Positions 16,604 to 25,878 of a stretch of 64,000 bases of DNA are shown here, in pieces. The stretch's first letter is position 1, and every line of letters starts with the position of its first letter. The stretch spans positions 96,457-160,456 of the forward strand of contig CAMMZC010000002.1 in assembly GCA_946529215.1 (NCBI GenBank), given 5' to 3'. This DNA is from an uncultured Clostridia bacterium (GTDB lineage Bacteria > Bacillota > Clostridia > TANB77 > CAG-508). Below the pieces are notes generated by a model. It was not told the DNA's origin. It saw nothing but the letters and a program-made list of their open reading frames with translations, and did no database searches. The position numbers and the translations under genes are program-made.

Positions 16604-19174
16604 ATGAAATTTATTGAAAGAGTGAAAAATGAATTAGTAAAAGAAAAAGAAGATGAAATTAAAAGAATAGAAGCGAAGATTAAAGGATTAGATGATGAAC
16701 TTGAATTGTTAAATAATGATGTAAATAGTGCAAGCCAAAAAGTTGAAGATGCCTCAAAAAATAGGTCTTCTTTTCAGAAAAACATATTAAGTAATCAAGA
16801 AGTTGATAAATTAGATACAATATATGATTTTATTGCAAATGTTCCTATTATAGAAAGAATTCTAGACGAATTAAAAAAAATGGAGCCAATGTTTACTGTG
16901 GAAGAAGATTATTCAGAAGGAACAGCGTATATAGAGATAATAACTAGAAGAAATATTTTTTTAGATAAACTAAAATTGTTAAATGATAAGATTGATGAAA
17001 TTAAAGATATGGACATAGATGAAAATGAACAACAAACAGACGATTCTAGCCAAACAATAAATGATAAAAAAGAAAGGAAAAGTTTATTTTCAAAATTATT
17101 TGGAAAAAAAGAGAAAAAAGTTGAACAAGAAAAAGAAGATATATTTAAAAAATATAGAAGAATAATTAAAGATTTTAAGGAATATTATAATTCTTTTATT
17201 GTCTTAGATGCTGACACACCAGATGTTTTAGACAAAAACAAATGTACAAAAATATATATGGATATTAATCGTTTACTTGCATTGAAAAAGAATGGTGTTG
17301 AGCTAGATGAACAAGATGAAATCTATTTAGAAATTATGCAACCTGTTGAACTTTGGGGCGAGGTTTTAAGGTATTATGATAATATAGAAAGTATAAGAAA
17401 TATCATTTATTGTTTTGAAAAGAAAATAGACGAATTTGGACAGATGTATAAAGATAATCCTGATTTATTTGAAAAAGATAAACTTAAAAAAATTCTCGAA
17501 GAAAATGGTCAGATGATTGTTGAATTAAAGGGAATGAAAAAAGCGGAAACAAGAATAGATAGCGAATTATCAAAAAGAAAGCAAAAAGCAAATACAATAA
17601 AAACGCAAATTCAAGATTATAAAACAAGAAAAAATAAACTTGCTGAAAATATAAAAAAGATAAAAGAGGCTAAATCGTTTAAAGATTTAGGGTATAAAAA
17701 TAAAGAAGATGCAGCTAATAAACTTTTACTAGATACAAAAGAATACATTGTAATACCTATATATAGTGGTACTAAAAATATTTCAGAATTATTTAATGAT
17801 GAAAAAGATTTAAATATAAGTATTGACAACACTGAATTTAGAACTTCATATTCAAATAAAGTTGCATTTGGAAAAATTAACAGTATTCAAAATGAAGATA
17901 ATATAATTGGAACACTTATGGTTCCAATAAAATATCTAGAAAGAGAAGATATTGATAGTGTTAGAACAGGAAAAATCGGATTGAGTTTTTCTGTTGTAAA
18001 TCTTCCAGAATTAAGATTATTTTTAAAAAGAGATAGTGGCTTTACATTTGAAAATGATGGTAATATTGATGTAGAAATATTTAATAAAGGCTCTATATAT
18101 GAACATACAAAAAAATTTTTAGGAGAAGATTTTGTCGCAGATGAAAGCGAAATAGAAAACTATGATTTATTTAGAAACAAACCAAATATTTCTTCAAATG
18201 AAAAAAGATTAAGAAGAGAGGCTGTAAAAACAAGTATATTTGAAAATACTAATAGGGATATTTCTCAAAAAGATATAATATATGTTAATGGAAAACCTTA
18301 TTTTTTAATTTTAAACAGAGAAGATGAAATAGATTTACAAAGTATGCCTAAAAAACAAATAATTGATGAAGAAAAATTAATGGATATATCTGCAAGAATA
18401 GAAGATTACTTGTATAAAGACGGACGTAATAGTTTACCAATTGATAGGCTTTATGGAGAGTTATTGAAAGAATATTTTCGAATTAATAAAAAAGCAAGAG
18501 CAGATTATATTAATGAACAAGATACAAGAATTAAATTTAAAGGAGAAGAGTATTCAATTAAGCCTGTACTTCCAGTAAAAATTGACGATGTAGCTAAAAG
18601 ATATACAAGACCAAATGAAGATATAGCATATAAAGTAATGAAATTAGCTAATTTGGTAAATACATTTGCTCATTTAACAGAGAATGATGATTTGCAAGAA
18701 ATTCTTTTTGAACTTAAATCAGACTTGATAGAGAAGGCAATAGATTTATCTAAAAATAATCCTAATATAAATATAAGAAGAAATTTTGATGAAAATAAAA
18801 TGGCTGCATCTGTTATAATGGAGATTCCAGGATATAATATGATTGCTTTACATATAATGAATAAAAAAATGTCATTAATAAGTAAATCAAATCAATTAGA
18901 TAAAAATAATTTAGACGTTGTAGGCACATCTACAATTATGTATCCAGGTGTAAATAAAAAATTACTGACAGAAATGAAAAAAATGAATAGTGAAGAAAGG
19001 ATGAAATTTTTATTAAATTTAGATAATCATGTTTTTTACAAATTGATTATAAGAATGGGATATTATAATCTAAATATATCTACTAATGAAGAAAAAAAGG
19101 AATTTATTAAAAGTATTATTTCAAATGAAAAAATTGATGAATTATTAAAACAATATAATGAAATTGAAAAATAG
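16604..19174 (+). CDS. Large unknown coiled-coil protein, 856 aa
   Basis: AGGAG precedes the ATG. The N-terminal third is coiled coil (ELVKEKEDEIKRIEAKIKGL), followed by a charged linker with KKERKSLFSKLFGKKEKK. A second coiled coil (MKKAETRIDSELSKRKQK, KNKLAENIKKIKEAK) precedes a C-terminal half of mixed alpha/beta character with no P-loop, metal motif or membrane segment that I can see. I do not recognise the family. It directly follows the kinase-like ATPase and is bounded by a related terminator, so the two may work together. No signal peptide is present, so it is probably cytoplasmic. Confidence 0.75.
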   Translation: MKFIERVKNELVKEKEDEIKRIEAKIKGLDDELELLNNDVNSASQKVEDASKNRSSFQKNILSNQEVDKLDTIYDFIANVPIIERILDELKKMEPMFTVEEDYSEGTAYIEIITRRNIFLDKLKLLNDKIDEIKDMDIDENEQQTDDSSQTINDKKERKSLFSKLFGKKEKKVEQEKEDIFKKYRRIIKDFKEYYNSFIVLDADTPDVLDKNKCTKIYMDINRLLALKKNGVELDEQDEIYLEIMQPVELWGEVLRYYDNIESIRNIIYCFEKKIDEFGQMYKDNPDLFEKDKLKKILEENGQMIVELKGMKKAETRIDSELSKRKQKANTIKTQIQDYKTRKNKLAENIKKIKEAKSFKDLGYKNKEDAANKLLLDTKEYIVIPIYSGTKNISELFNDEKDLNISIDNTEFRTSYSNKVAFGKINSIQNEDNIIGTLMVPIKYLEREDIDSVRTGKIGLSFSVVNLPELRLFLKRDSGFTFENDGNIDVEIFNKGSIYEHTKKFLGEDFVADESEIENYDLFRNKPNISSNEKRLRREAVKTSIFENTNRDISQKDIIYVNGKPYFLILNREDEIDLQSMPKKQIIDEEKLMDISARIEDYLYKDGRNSLPIDRLYGELLKEYFRINKKARADYINEQDTRIKFKGEEYSIKPVLPVKIDDVAKRYTRPNEDIAYKVMKLANLVNTFAHLTENDDLQEILFELKSDLIEKAIDLSKNNPNINIRRNFDENKMAASVIMEIPGYNMIALHIMNKKMSLISKSNQLDKNNLDVVGTSTIMYPGVNKKLLTEMKKMNSEERMKFLLNLDNHVFYKLIIRMGYYNLNISTNEEKKEFIKSIISNEKIDELLKQYNEIEK

Positions 19175-19207
19175 AAGTTGGTTATTTTTAAATAATCAAC
19201 TTTTTTT
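19175..19207 (+). terminator. Intrinsic terminator
   Basis: AAGTTGGTTATT and AATAATCAACTT form a stem with a G-U pair, followed by seven T. It starts immediately after the stop codon and resembles the hairpins at 14514 and 16515. Confidence 0.85.
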
Positions 19208-19216
19208 AAAAAACCA

Positions 19217-19244
19217 TTGATAATTTCAAAAAATATGATATAAT
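19217..19244 (+). promoter_or_regulatory. Sigma-A promoter with extended -10
   Basis: TTGATA and TATAAT are separated by 16 bases with TGA before the -10 box, 55 bases upstream of the site-2 protease ATG. Confidence 0.7.
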
Positions 19245-19299
19245 ATAGAAAAATAGGAGGACTATGTCCTTTATTTAAAAAGAACAAGAGAGGATAGTT

Positions 19300-20031
19300 A
19301 TGTATATAGATAGAAGAATGATTTATGTTGTAATGGCTATAATGTTAATTTCAGGTTTAGCAAGTTATTTTTCAGATGTAAATAATTTATTAGGGTTACT
19401 ACTTTCTATTCCTGGAATATTATTAGCTATTACTTTTCACGAGTTTGCACATGCTTTTGCAGCAGATAAATTAGGAGATGATACTCCTAGAAGTCAAGGA
19501 AGACTGACTTTAAATCCATTAGCACATTTAGATCCAATTGGTACATTAATGTTATTATTTGCAAGAGTTGGATGGGGTAAACCTGTAGAAGTAAATCCTA
19601 GAAACTATGATAGAAGATTTTCAATGGATAAGGCTGATGCAATTGTATCTATTGCAGGACCTTTAATGAATTTCTTTTTGGCAATAGTTTTAACAATGAT
19701 TTATTGTTTAATTTACAAAGTATCAGGAATAGCATTTTTGCACTCACAAATTGGAACAATTATTATGCTAATGTTAAATATAGCAATTTCTATTAATGTA
19801 GGGTTAGGTGTTTTTAACTTGATTCCATTACCACCATTAGATGGTTCTAAAGTAATTAAACCATTTTTGCCATTTAATGCGAGAGAGTGGTTTGAAGGCA
19901 ATGAAAAGATTTTTGAGATGATTTTTGTTGTATTATGGATTATAGGAATTCTTGGGAGAATTATTACTCCAGTAATTTCTACTCTTACAGGTGGAATTTT
20001 AAAATTAGGATTTTCAATATTTGGATTATAG
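19300..20031 (+). CDS. Site-2 protease family membrane metalloprotease (M50B)
   Basis: The 243-residue polytopic protein has the zinc motif HEFAHAFAA in the second membrane segment and the Asp motif NLIPLPPLDGSKV in a later one, which together form the intramembrane zinc site. The RLTLNPLAHLDPIGT loop is typical of the small YwhC-like group that lacks a PDZ domain. Such proteases cut proteins within the membrane; the substrate is unknown. The first of five or six membrane segments starts near residue 7. It precedes the prpC-prkC pair by 60 bases. Confidence 0.9.
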   Translation: MYIDRRMIYVVMAIMLISGLASYFSDVNNLLGLLLSIPGILLAITFHEFAHAFAADKLGDDTPRSQGRLTLNPLAHLDPIGTLMLLFARVGWGKPVEVNPRNYDRRFSMDKADAIVSIAGPLMNFFLAIVLTMIYCLIYKVSGIAFLHSQIGTIIMLMLNIAISINVGLGVFNLIPLPPLDGSKVIKPFLPFNAREWFEGNEKIFEMIFVVLWIIGILGRIITPVISTLTGGILKLGFSIFGL

Positions 20032-20091
20032 ATGGTATAAAGGAAATTTTATTAATAATAGTAAAACATACAGAAATAAAGAGGTGATTAA

Positions 20092-20829
20092 ATGATAAAA
20101 GCTTATGCAAAAACAGATATAGGAAAGGCTAGAGACATAAATGAAGACAGCTTTTATATTACAGAAGACCCATTAAATAATATTCAACTTTTTATTTTAG
20201 CAGATGGAATGGGAGGATGTAATGCAGGAGAGGTTGCAAGCAAACAAGCAATTATAAGTGCAAAAAATTATATAGAAAACAATTTTGAAGATACTCCAAA
20301 AGACAAAGATAGTCTTATTCAATTAGTTGCAAGTAGTTTGGAATATGCAAATATGGTTATATATGAAGAATCAAAAAAAGATAAAAATTTAGAGGGAATG
20401 GGTACTACTTTAGAAGTTTGTTTAATATATAATAATAGAGCATTTATTGGACATATTGGAGATAGTAGAATTTATAGAATTAGAAAAGATTTTATAAGAA
20501 AACTTACTCAGGATCATAGTTATGTACAAAAACTTGTACAAGATGGAACCATAACAAAGGAAGAAGCGGAGCATCACCCAAAAAAGAATATGCTTATGAA
20601 GGCATTGGGAGTAAATGCTTTTGTAGAACCAGATGTAATGGTTAAAGGCTTTCAAAAAGGTGATATTTTAATTATTTGTTCAGATGGTCTAACAAATATG
20701 GTTGATATAAATGATATTTATAAAGCAGTTAATGATAATTTCGAAATTGCTACAAAAGAGTTAGTTGAATTAGCAAATAAAAATGGTGGAATAGATAATA
20801 TTACTATTATTACTATAAAGAATTTGTAA
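20092..20829 (+). CDS. prpC: PP2C-family Ser/Thr protein phosphatase
   Basis: The 245-residue product has PP2C motifs for the two-Mn centre: ARDINEDSF, LADGMGGCNAGEVAS, IGHIGDSRIYR, TQDHSYVQ and ICSDGLTNM, with GGIDNITII at the end. In Firmicutes this enzyme (PrpC/Stp) reverses phosphorylation by the PASTA kinase encoded next, and the pairing here matches. AGAGGTGA precedes the ATG. Confidence 0.95.
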   Translation: MIKAYAKTDIGKARDINEDSFYITEDPLNNIQLFILADGMGGCNAGEVASKQAIISAKNYIENNFEDTPKDKDSLIQLVASSLEYANMVIYEESKKDKNLEGMGTTLEVCLIYNNRAFIGHIGDSRIYRIRKDFIRKLTQDHSYVQKLVQDGTITKEEAEHHPKKNMLMKALGVNAFVEPDVMVKGFQKGDILIICSDGLTNMVDINDIYKAVNDNFEIATKELVELANKNGGIDNITIITIKNL

Positions 20830-20832
20830 TTT

Positions 20833-20846
20833 GCTTATATATTCAA
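20833..20846. repeat. Possible solo terminal repeat of the TIR element
   Basis: GCTTATATATTCAA, 14 bases, is identical to the right terminus of the element at 5345-5440. No left terminus is seen nearby. In AT-rich DNA this could be chance. Confidence 0.3.
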
Positions 20847-20896
20847 TAAAATAAGATTTTATATATACAAGAGAGAGAAAGGAATGGAAATAATAA

Positions 20897-22876
20897 ATGG
20901 ATTTAGAAGGTAGATTGTTAGGTAATAGATATGAAATAATCGAAAAAATCGGAAATGGCGGAATGGCTATGGTATTTAAAGCTAAAGATCAAGTTTTAAA
21001 TAGATTTGTGGCTATAAAGATATTAAGAGATGAATTCACAACAGATGAAGAATTTATCAAAAGATTTTCAATTGAAGCACAAGCAGCAGCAAGTATAACT
21101 CATCCAAATATAGTCTCTGTATTTGATGTAGGAAATGAAGGAAATCTATATTTTATTGTTATGGAATTAATTAAAGGAAAAACTTTAAAAGAAATAATAA
21201 TAGAAGAAGGTGGAGCTCTTCCTTGGAAATGGTCTACAAATATAGCTATACAAATAGCTTCAGCACTTGAGACAGCACATAGAAATAATATAGTTCATAG
21301 AGATATTAAACCACATAATATTATTATTACAGAAGATGGAATTGCAAAAGTAACAGATTTTGGAATTGCAAAAGCGGTTTCAAATTCTACTATAACAGCA
21401 TTTGGTTCTACAATCGGTTCTGTACATTATTTTTCACCTGAACATGCAAAAGGTGGATATACAGATAGCAAGTCAGATATTTATTCATTAGGTGTTGTAA
21501 TGTACGAAATGCTTACAGGTAGAGTTCCTTTTGATGCAGATACTCCTGTATCTGTTGCATTAAAACATATGCAAGAAGAACCTGTAGCGCCAATAGAAAT
21601 AAATAAAAAAATTCCATCATCTTTAAATGATATTATTTTAAAAGCTATGAGAAAAGACCCAACTCTTAGATATCAAAGTGCTACAGAAATGTTAAAAGAT
21701 TTAAACAGAGCATTAAAAGATCCAGATGGTGATTTTGTAGATAATTCAAATTATTCGCCAAGAGATGGCGCTACTAGAGTTATACCTACTATTAATAATG
21801 AAGAAATAAGAAGCGAAAGAATCCAAACTGAAAAAAAGCAAAGTTTTTTAGTAAGACATAGTAAATTAGCTGTTTTCTTGGGGATTATAATTCTTTTCTT
21901 TTTAAGCATATTTGGAACAAATTTATTTTTAAAACTTACTAAGCCTAAAGAAACAGCAATTCCAAATTTAATTGGAATAACTAAGGAAGAAGCAGAAAAA
22001 GCAATTTTAGATAGCAATCTAGTTGTAGGTGAAGTAAAAGAAGAATTTAATACTGATGTGGAAAAAGGTAATGTTATTTCACAAGACCCTGCATATAGAG
22101 AAAACTATAATATTAAAGAGGGAACTACAATAAATTATGTAGTAAGTTTAGGAGTAGAGGAAACTACAGTTCCAAAAGTTGTTGGAAAAACAGAACAAGA
22201 AGCAATTCAAGCTTTAGAAGAAGCTAAACTTAAATATGAAATAAAAGAAGAAAATAGCAAAAAAGTTGAAGCAGGTTATGTTATAGAGCAAGAAACTGAT
22301 GCAGATAAAACAGTAAATGCAGGAGATACAGTTGTTATTCATATAAGCAAAGGTGTTAAGAAAATCACTGTACCTTCAGTTCTTGGTAAATCAGAAAAAA
22401 ATGCAACAAAAGAGCTTAAAAATGCTGGATTTAAAGTTATTACAACAACTGAGGAAGATACTTCTAAAGATAATGACAAAGTTCTTAAACAAAGCATAGA
22501 TGCAGGAACTGAGGTGGAAGATGGAAGCACGATTACTATTACAGTAAATAATATTGTGCAAACAAAAACTGCAAATTTAACAATTAATGTAAAATCTATA
22601 TTAGGTAATGATATTGTATATGAAGATGTAACTACTGGAGAAGATGAAAATGTTACAACGACAAAAGTTCCTAAAAATGTTAGAGTAAAAATAATAGTAA
22701 ATGAAGAGACTCCAATATATGATAAAATGACAGATCCTACAATGACAAATTTAGCACAACCAGTTACAGGAAAGGGAACAGTTACAGTAAAAATACTAAT
22801 CGATGGAATTTTATATAATACTACACAAATTAATTTAGCTGAAACAAAGAAATTAACAATTGACAAAAGAAATTAA
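20897..22876 (+). CDS. prkC: PASTA-domain Ser/Thr protein kinase
   Basis: The 659-residue membrane kinase has a Hanks domain (Gly loop GNGGMAMV, Lys in VAIKIL, catalytic HRDIKPHN, DFGIAKA and SVHYFSPEHAKG). A single membrane segment (LAVFLGIIILFFLSIFG) follows, then three extracellular PASTA repeats marked by IPNLIGITKEEAEKAI, VPKVVGKTEQEAIQAL and VPSVLGKSEKNATKEL. The PASTA domains sense muropeptides or lipid II and control growth, wall synthesis or spore germination. After the PASTA repeats lies an extra Thr/Val-rich domain of about 110 residues. The usual neighbours rsgA and rpe are absent. Confidence 0.96.
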   Translation: MDLEGRLLGNRYEIIEKIGNGGMAMVFKAKDQVLNRFVAIKILRDEFTTDEEFIKRFSIEAQAAASITHPNIVSVFDVGNEGNLYFIVMELIKGKTLKEIIIEEGGALPWKWSTNIAIQIASALETAHRNNIVHRDIKPHNIIITEDGIAKVTDFGIAKAVSNSTITAFGSTIGSVHYFSPEHAKGGYTDSKSDIYSLGVVMYEMLTGRVPFDADTPVSVALKHMQEEPVAPIEINKKIPSSLNDIILKAMRKDPTLRYQSATEMLKDLNRALKDPDGDFVDNSNYSPRDGATRVIPTINNEEIRSERIQTEKKQSFLVRHSKLAVFLGIIILFFLSIFGTNLFLKLTKPKETAIPNLIGITKEEAEKAILDSNLVVGEVKEEFNTDVEKGNVISQDPAYRENYNIKEGTTINYVVSLGVEETTVPKVVGKTEQEAIQALEEAKLKYEIKEENSKKVEAGYVIEQETDADKTVNAGDTVVIHISKGVKKITVPSVLGKSEKNATKELKNAGFKVITTTEEDTSKDNDKVLKQSIDAGTEVEDGSTITITVNNIVQTKTANLTINVKSILGNDIVYEDVTTGEDENVTTTKVPKNVRVKIIVNEETPIYDKMTDPTMTNLAQPVTGKGTVTVKILIDGILYNTTQINLAETKKLTIDKRN

Positions 22877-22905
22877 AAAGTAATACAAGAGAGTAATTAT
22901 ATTTT

Positions 22906-22929
22906 GGGCTTACCATAAAAGGTGAGCCC
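22906..22929. terminator. Hairpin between prkC and valS
   Basis: GGGCTTACC pairs with GGTGAGCCC around ATAAAA, with one G-U pair. TCTAAAAAAA follows instead of a U-tract, and T-rich sequence precedes it, so it may end transcription poorly or act as a processing or stability hairpin. No T-box features are seen. Confidence 0.5.
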
Positions 22930-22965
22930 TCTAAAAAAATCTTACAATGTAAAGGGATGATTTTA

Positions 22966-25623
22966 ATGAAAAAATTAGAAGGAACATATAATCCTAAAGA
23001 ATTTGAGCAAGAATTATATCAAGAATGGGAAGAAAAAGGATATTTTAAACCAAGTATGGACAAAACAAAAGAGCCATATTGCATAATGATGCCACCTCCA
23101 AATGTAACAGGAAAACTACATATGGGACATGCCCTAGATGCTACTATTCAGGACTCATTAATAAGAACAAAAAGAATGCAAGGATATGATTGTTTATGGC
23201 TTCCAGGAACAGACCATGCTGCAATTTCTACAGAAATGAAAGTTGTTCAAAAATTAAAAGAAGAAGGAAAAACAAAACAAGAAATAGGTAGAGAAAAATT
23301 CCTAGAAGAAACATGGGATTGGACACGAAAATTCGGTGGAATAATTCAAGAACAACAACGTAAGATAGGATGCTCATGTGATTGGGATAGAAATAGATTT
23401 ACTTTAGATGATGGGATGAGTGAAGCTGTTTTAGAACAATTTGTTAAATTATATAATAAAGGACTAATTTACAAAGGTACTAGAATGGTAAATTATTGCC
23501 CAAGTTGCAAAACTTCTATATCTGATGCAGAAGTTGAATATAAAGAAGAAGCATCTCATTTGTGGCATATCAGGTACCAAATAGTTGGAGAACCAGGAAA
23601 ATATATAGAAGTTGCCACTACAAGACCTGAAACAATGCTTGGAGATACAGCAGTTGCAGTTCATCCAGATGATGAAAGATATAAATCAATAGTTGGAAAG
23701 AAATGTATTTTACCTTTAATGAACAAAGAAATTCCAATTATAGCAGATGAATTTGTAGAAAAAGAATTTGGTACAGGTTGTGTTAAAATTACACCTGCAC
23801 ATGATATGAATGATTATCAAGCAGGACTAAGACACAATTTAGAAATAATAGAAGTTTTTGATGAAGATAATAATATGGGTGACTTATTACCAGAAGTAAA
23901 AGGAATGTCACAACTAGAAGCTAGAAAAGTTATTGTAGATATGCTAGAAAAATCAGGCAATTTAGTTAAAACAGAAGACTATACTCATAATGTTGCTAAA
24001 TGCGAAAGATGTAAATCAACTTTAGAGCCTAAAGTTTCAATGCAATGGTTTGTATCTATGAAAGATTTGGCTAAAAGAGCAGCAGACAGTGTAAGAGCAG
24101 ATAAAACAAGATTTGTACCAAAAAGATATGAAAAACAGTATTTTAATTGGCTAGATAATATTCAAGATTGGTGTATTTCAAGACAATTATGGTGGGGGCA
24201 CAGAATTCCTGCATATTATTGTGACGAATGTGGACATATTAATGTATCTAGAACAGCGCCTGAAAAATGCGAAAAATGTGGATGCACACATTTAACTCAA
24301 GATGAAGATACATTAGACACATGGTTTTCTTCAGCATTATGGCCATTTTCAACACTTGGTTGGCCAAACACAGAATCTGAAGATTATAAAAGATTTTATC
24401 CAACAAATGTATTAGTTACAGGTTTTGACATTATTACATTCTGGGTTTCAAGAATGATGACACAAGGACTTGAGTTTACAGATGTTGAGCCATTTCAAGA
24501 TGTTTTAATACATGGAATCATAAGAGATAGCCAAGGTAGAAAAATGTCAAAAACACTTGGAAATGGTGTTGACCCATTAGAAGTAATAGAAAAATATGGA
24601 GCAGATGCTTTAAGATTTTCTGTTCTTTCAGGAACAACAATGGGAAATGATATTAAATATATGCCTGAAAAACTTGAACAAGCTTCAAATTTTGCAAACA
24701 AAATTTGGAATGCAGCTAAATTTATTTTAAATAATTTAGTGGAAGACAAAGACATAATAGAATTTGGAGAAAAGGCATATAACAATGAAAGCGGAAAGCA
24801 TATTAATGAATTATTTGACATACAAGACAAATGGATAATAAATAAAATAGATAAATTAATTGTTGAGGTTACTCAAAATATAGAAAATTATGATTTAGGA
24901 ATTGCAATAGATAAAATATATAGCTTTATTAGAGATGAATTCTGCGATTGGTATATAGAAATGAGTAAGACAAAATTATATAGTGATAATTATGAAGAAA
25001 AAGTTAAAACATGTTATGTTTTAATTTGGACTTTTGGCAAAGCATTAAAATTATTACATCCATTTATGCCTTTTATAACATCAAAAATATATTCAAATTT
25101 ATCTAAATTTATTGATAATAAAGAATTAATGATATCAAATTGGCCTACATGTAAAAATGCATTTGATTATGATAAAGAAGAAGAATTTGTTGAAAAAATT
25201 AAAGATATAATAGTTGAAATAAGAAATATTAGAGCCAAGATGAATGTTCATCCATCAAGAAAAGTAGAATTAGTTTTTGTAACAGAAAAATATGCAAGAG
25301 AAATTGAGATTTGTAAAGAATTTATACAAAAACTGGGTTTTGGAAGCTGTGTTAAAGTTCAAGCAAATAAAACAGGAATTGCTGAAAATGCCATTTCAAT
25401 AATAAGAGATGGAATTGAATTATATATGCCACTAGAAGGTTTAGTAGATTTAGAAGAAGAGGCTAAACGTAAAGAAGAAGAACGTAAAAAAATCGAATTC
25501 GAAATTGCCAGAGCTGAAAAAATGCTTTCTAATCCAGGCTTTATAAACAAAGCTCCACAAGCTAAGATTGATGAGGAAAAAGCTAAACTTGAAAAATATA
25601 GAGAGATGTTAGAAAAACTTTAA
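22966..25623 (+). CDS. valS: Valyl-tRNA synthetase
   Basis: AAAGGGATG overlaps the track's ATG 22957 and acts as the ribosome site for ATG 22966, giving 885 residues. The class I motifs are present: PPPNVTGKLHMGHAL (HIGH-type) and GRKMSKTLGNGVDP (KMSKS-type). The editing domain contains TTRPETMLGDTAVAVHP and two Cys pairs in zinc-like segments. The C-terminal coiled coil (EEAKRKEEERKKIEFEIARAEK) is a ValRS hallmark that contacts tRNA. It charges tRNA-Val. A T-box leader, common for Firmicute valS, is not visible. Confidence 0.97.
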   Translation: MKKLEGTYNPKEFEQELYQEWEEKGYFKPSMDKTKEPYCIMMPPPNVTGKLHMGHALDATIQDSLIRTKRMQGYDCLWLPGTDHAAISTEMKVVQKLKEEGKTKQEIGREKFLEETWDWTRKFGGIIQEQQRKIGCSCDWDRNRFTLDDGMSEAVLEQFVKLYNKGLIYKGTRMVNYCPSCKTSISDAEVEYKEEASHLWHIRYQIVGEPGKYIEVATTRPETMLGDTAVAVHPDDERYKSIVGKKCILPLMNKEIPIIADEFVEKEFGTGCVKITPAHDMNDYQAGLRHNLEIIEVFDEDNNMGDLLPEVKGMSQLEARKVIVDMLEKSGNLVKTEDYTHNVAKCERCKSTLEPKVSMQWFVSMKDLAKRAADSVRADKTRFVPKRYEKQYFNWLDNIQDWCISRQLWWGHRIPAYYCDECGHINVSRTAPEKCEKCGCTHLTQDEDTLDTWFSSALWPFSTLGWPNTESEDYKRFYPTNVLVTGFDIITFWVSRMMTQGLEFTDVEPFQDVLIHGIIRDSQGRKMSKTLGNGVDPLEVIEKYGADALRFSVLSGTTMGNDIKYMPEKLEQASNFANKIWNAAKFILNNLVEDKDIIEFGEKAYNNESGKHINELFDIQDKWIINKIDKLIVEVTQNIENYDLGIAIDKIYSFIRDEFCDWYIEMSKTKLYSDNYEEKVKTCYVLIWTFGKALKLLHPFMPFITSKIYSNLSKFIDNKELMISNWPTCKNAFDYDKEEEFVEKIKDIIVEIRNIRAKMNVHPSRKVELVFVTEKYAREIEICKEFIQKLGFGSCVKVQANKTGIAENAISIIRDGIELYMPLEGLVDLEEEAKRKEEERKKIEFEIARAEKMLSNPGFINKAPQAKIDEEKAKLEKYREMLEKL

Positions 25624-25643
25624 AATACAATATAAGATATAAT

Positions 25644-25675
25644 GCCTTACCCTCTGTTAATTTGCATGGTAAGGC
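25644..25675. terminator. Hairpin downstream of valS
   Basis: GCCTTACC pairs with GGTAAGGC over 8 bp with a 16-base loop. The following sequence is only moderately T-rich. Confidence 0.5.
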
Positions 25676-25741
25676 TAATTTATTAAAAAAATATCAGAAA
25701 ATTACTTGCCAAACTAAAAAAAATAAAGTATAATATTTTTA

Positions 25742-25795
25742 TAGATTAAAAAAAAACCAAATTTTTCGGTTTAGTTTTAATCTATTTTTATTTTG
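25742..25795 (+). terminator. Strong hairpin with T-rich tail upstream of the DUF1846 gene
   Basis: TAGATTAAAA..AAACC pairs with GGTTTAGTTTTAATCTA (15 of 17 positions) around AAATTTTTC and is followed by TTTTTATTTT. It is a better valS terminator than the preceding hairpin. Confidence 0.65.
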
Positions 25796-25878
25796 TATAA
25801 TAGACAAAATCTATTATATAAATATAATATTCTATAATTTGATATGCAAATAAATTACAGAAGGGAGTAATTGTAAAA

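Noticed and set aside
22339-22866. 175-residue minus-strand ORF opposite the PASTA region of prkC
   Set aside because: It lies wholly inside a certain gene on the other strand, is Val/Ser/Thr-rich as expected for a mirror of that sequence, and lacks a ribosome site.
22877-22965. T-box leader before valS
   Set aside because: No specifier loop, TGGNACC-type T-box sequence or antiterminator was found; only a simple hairpin exists.
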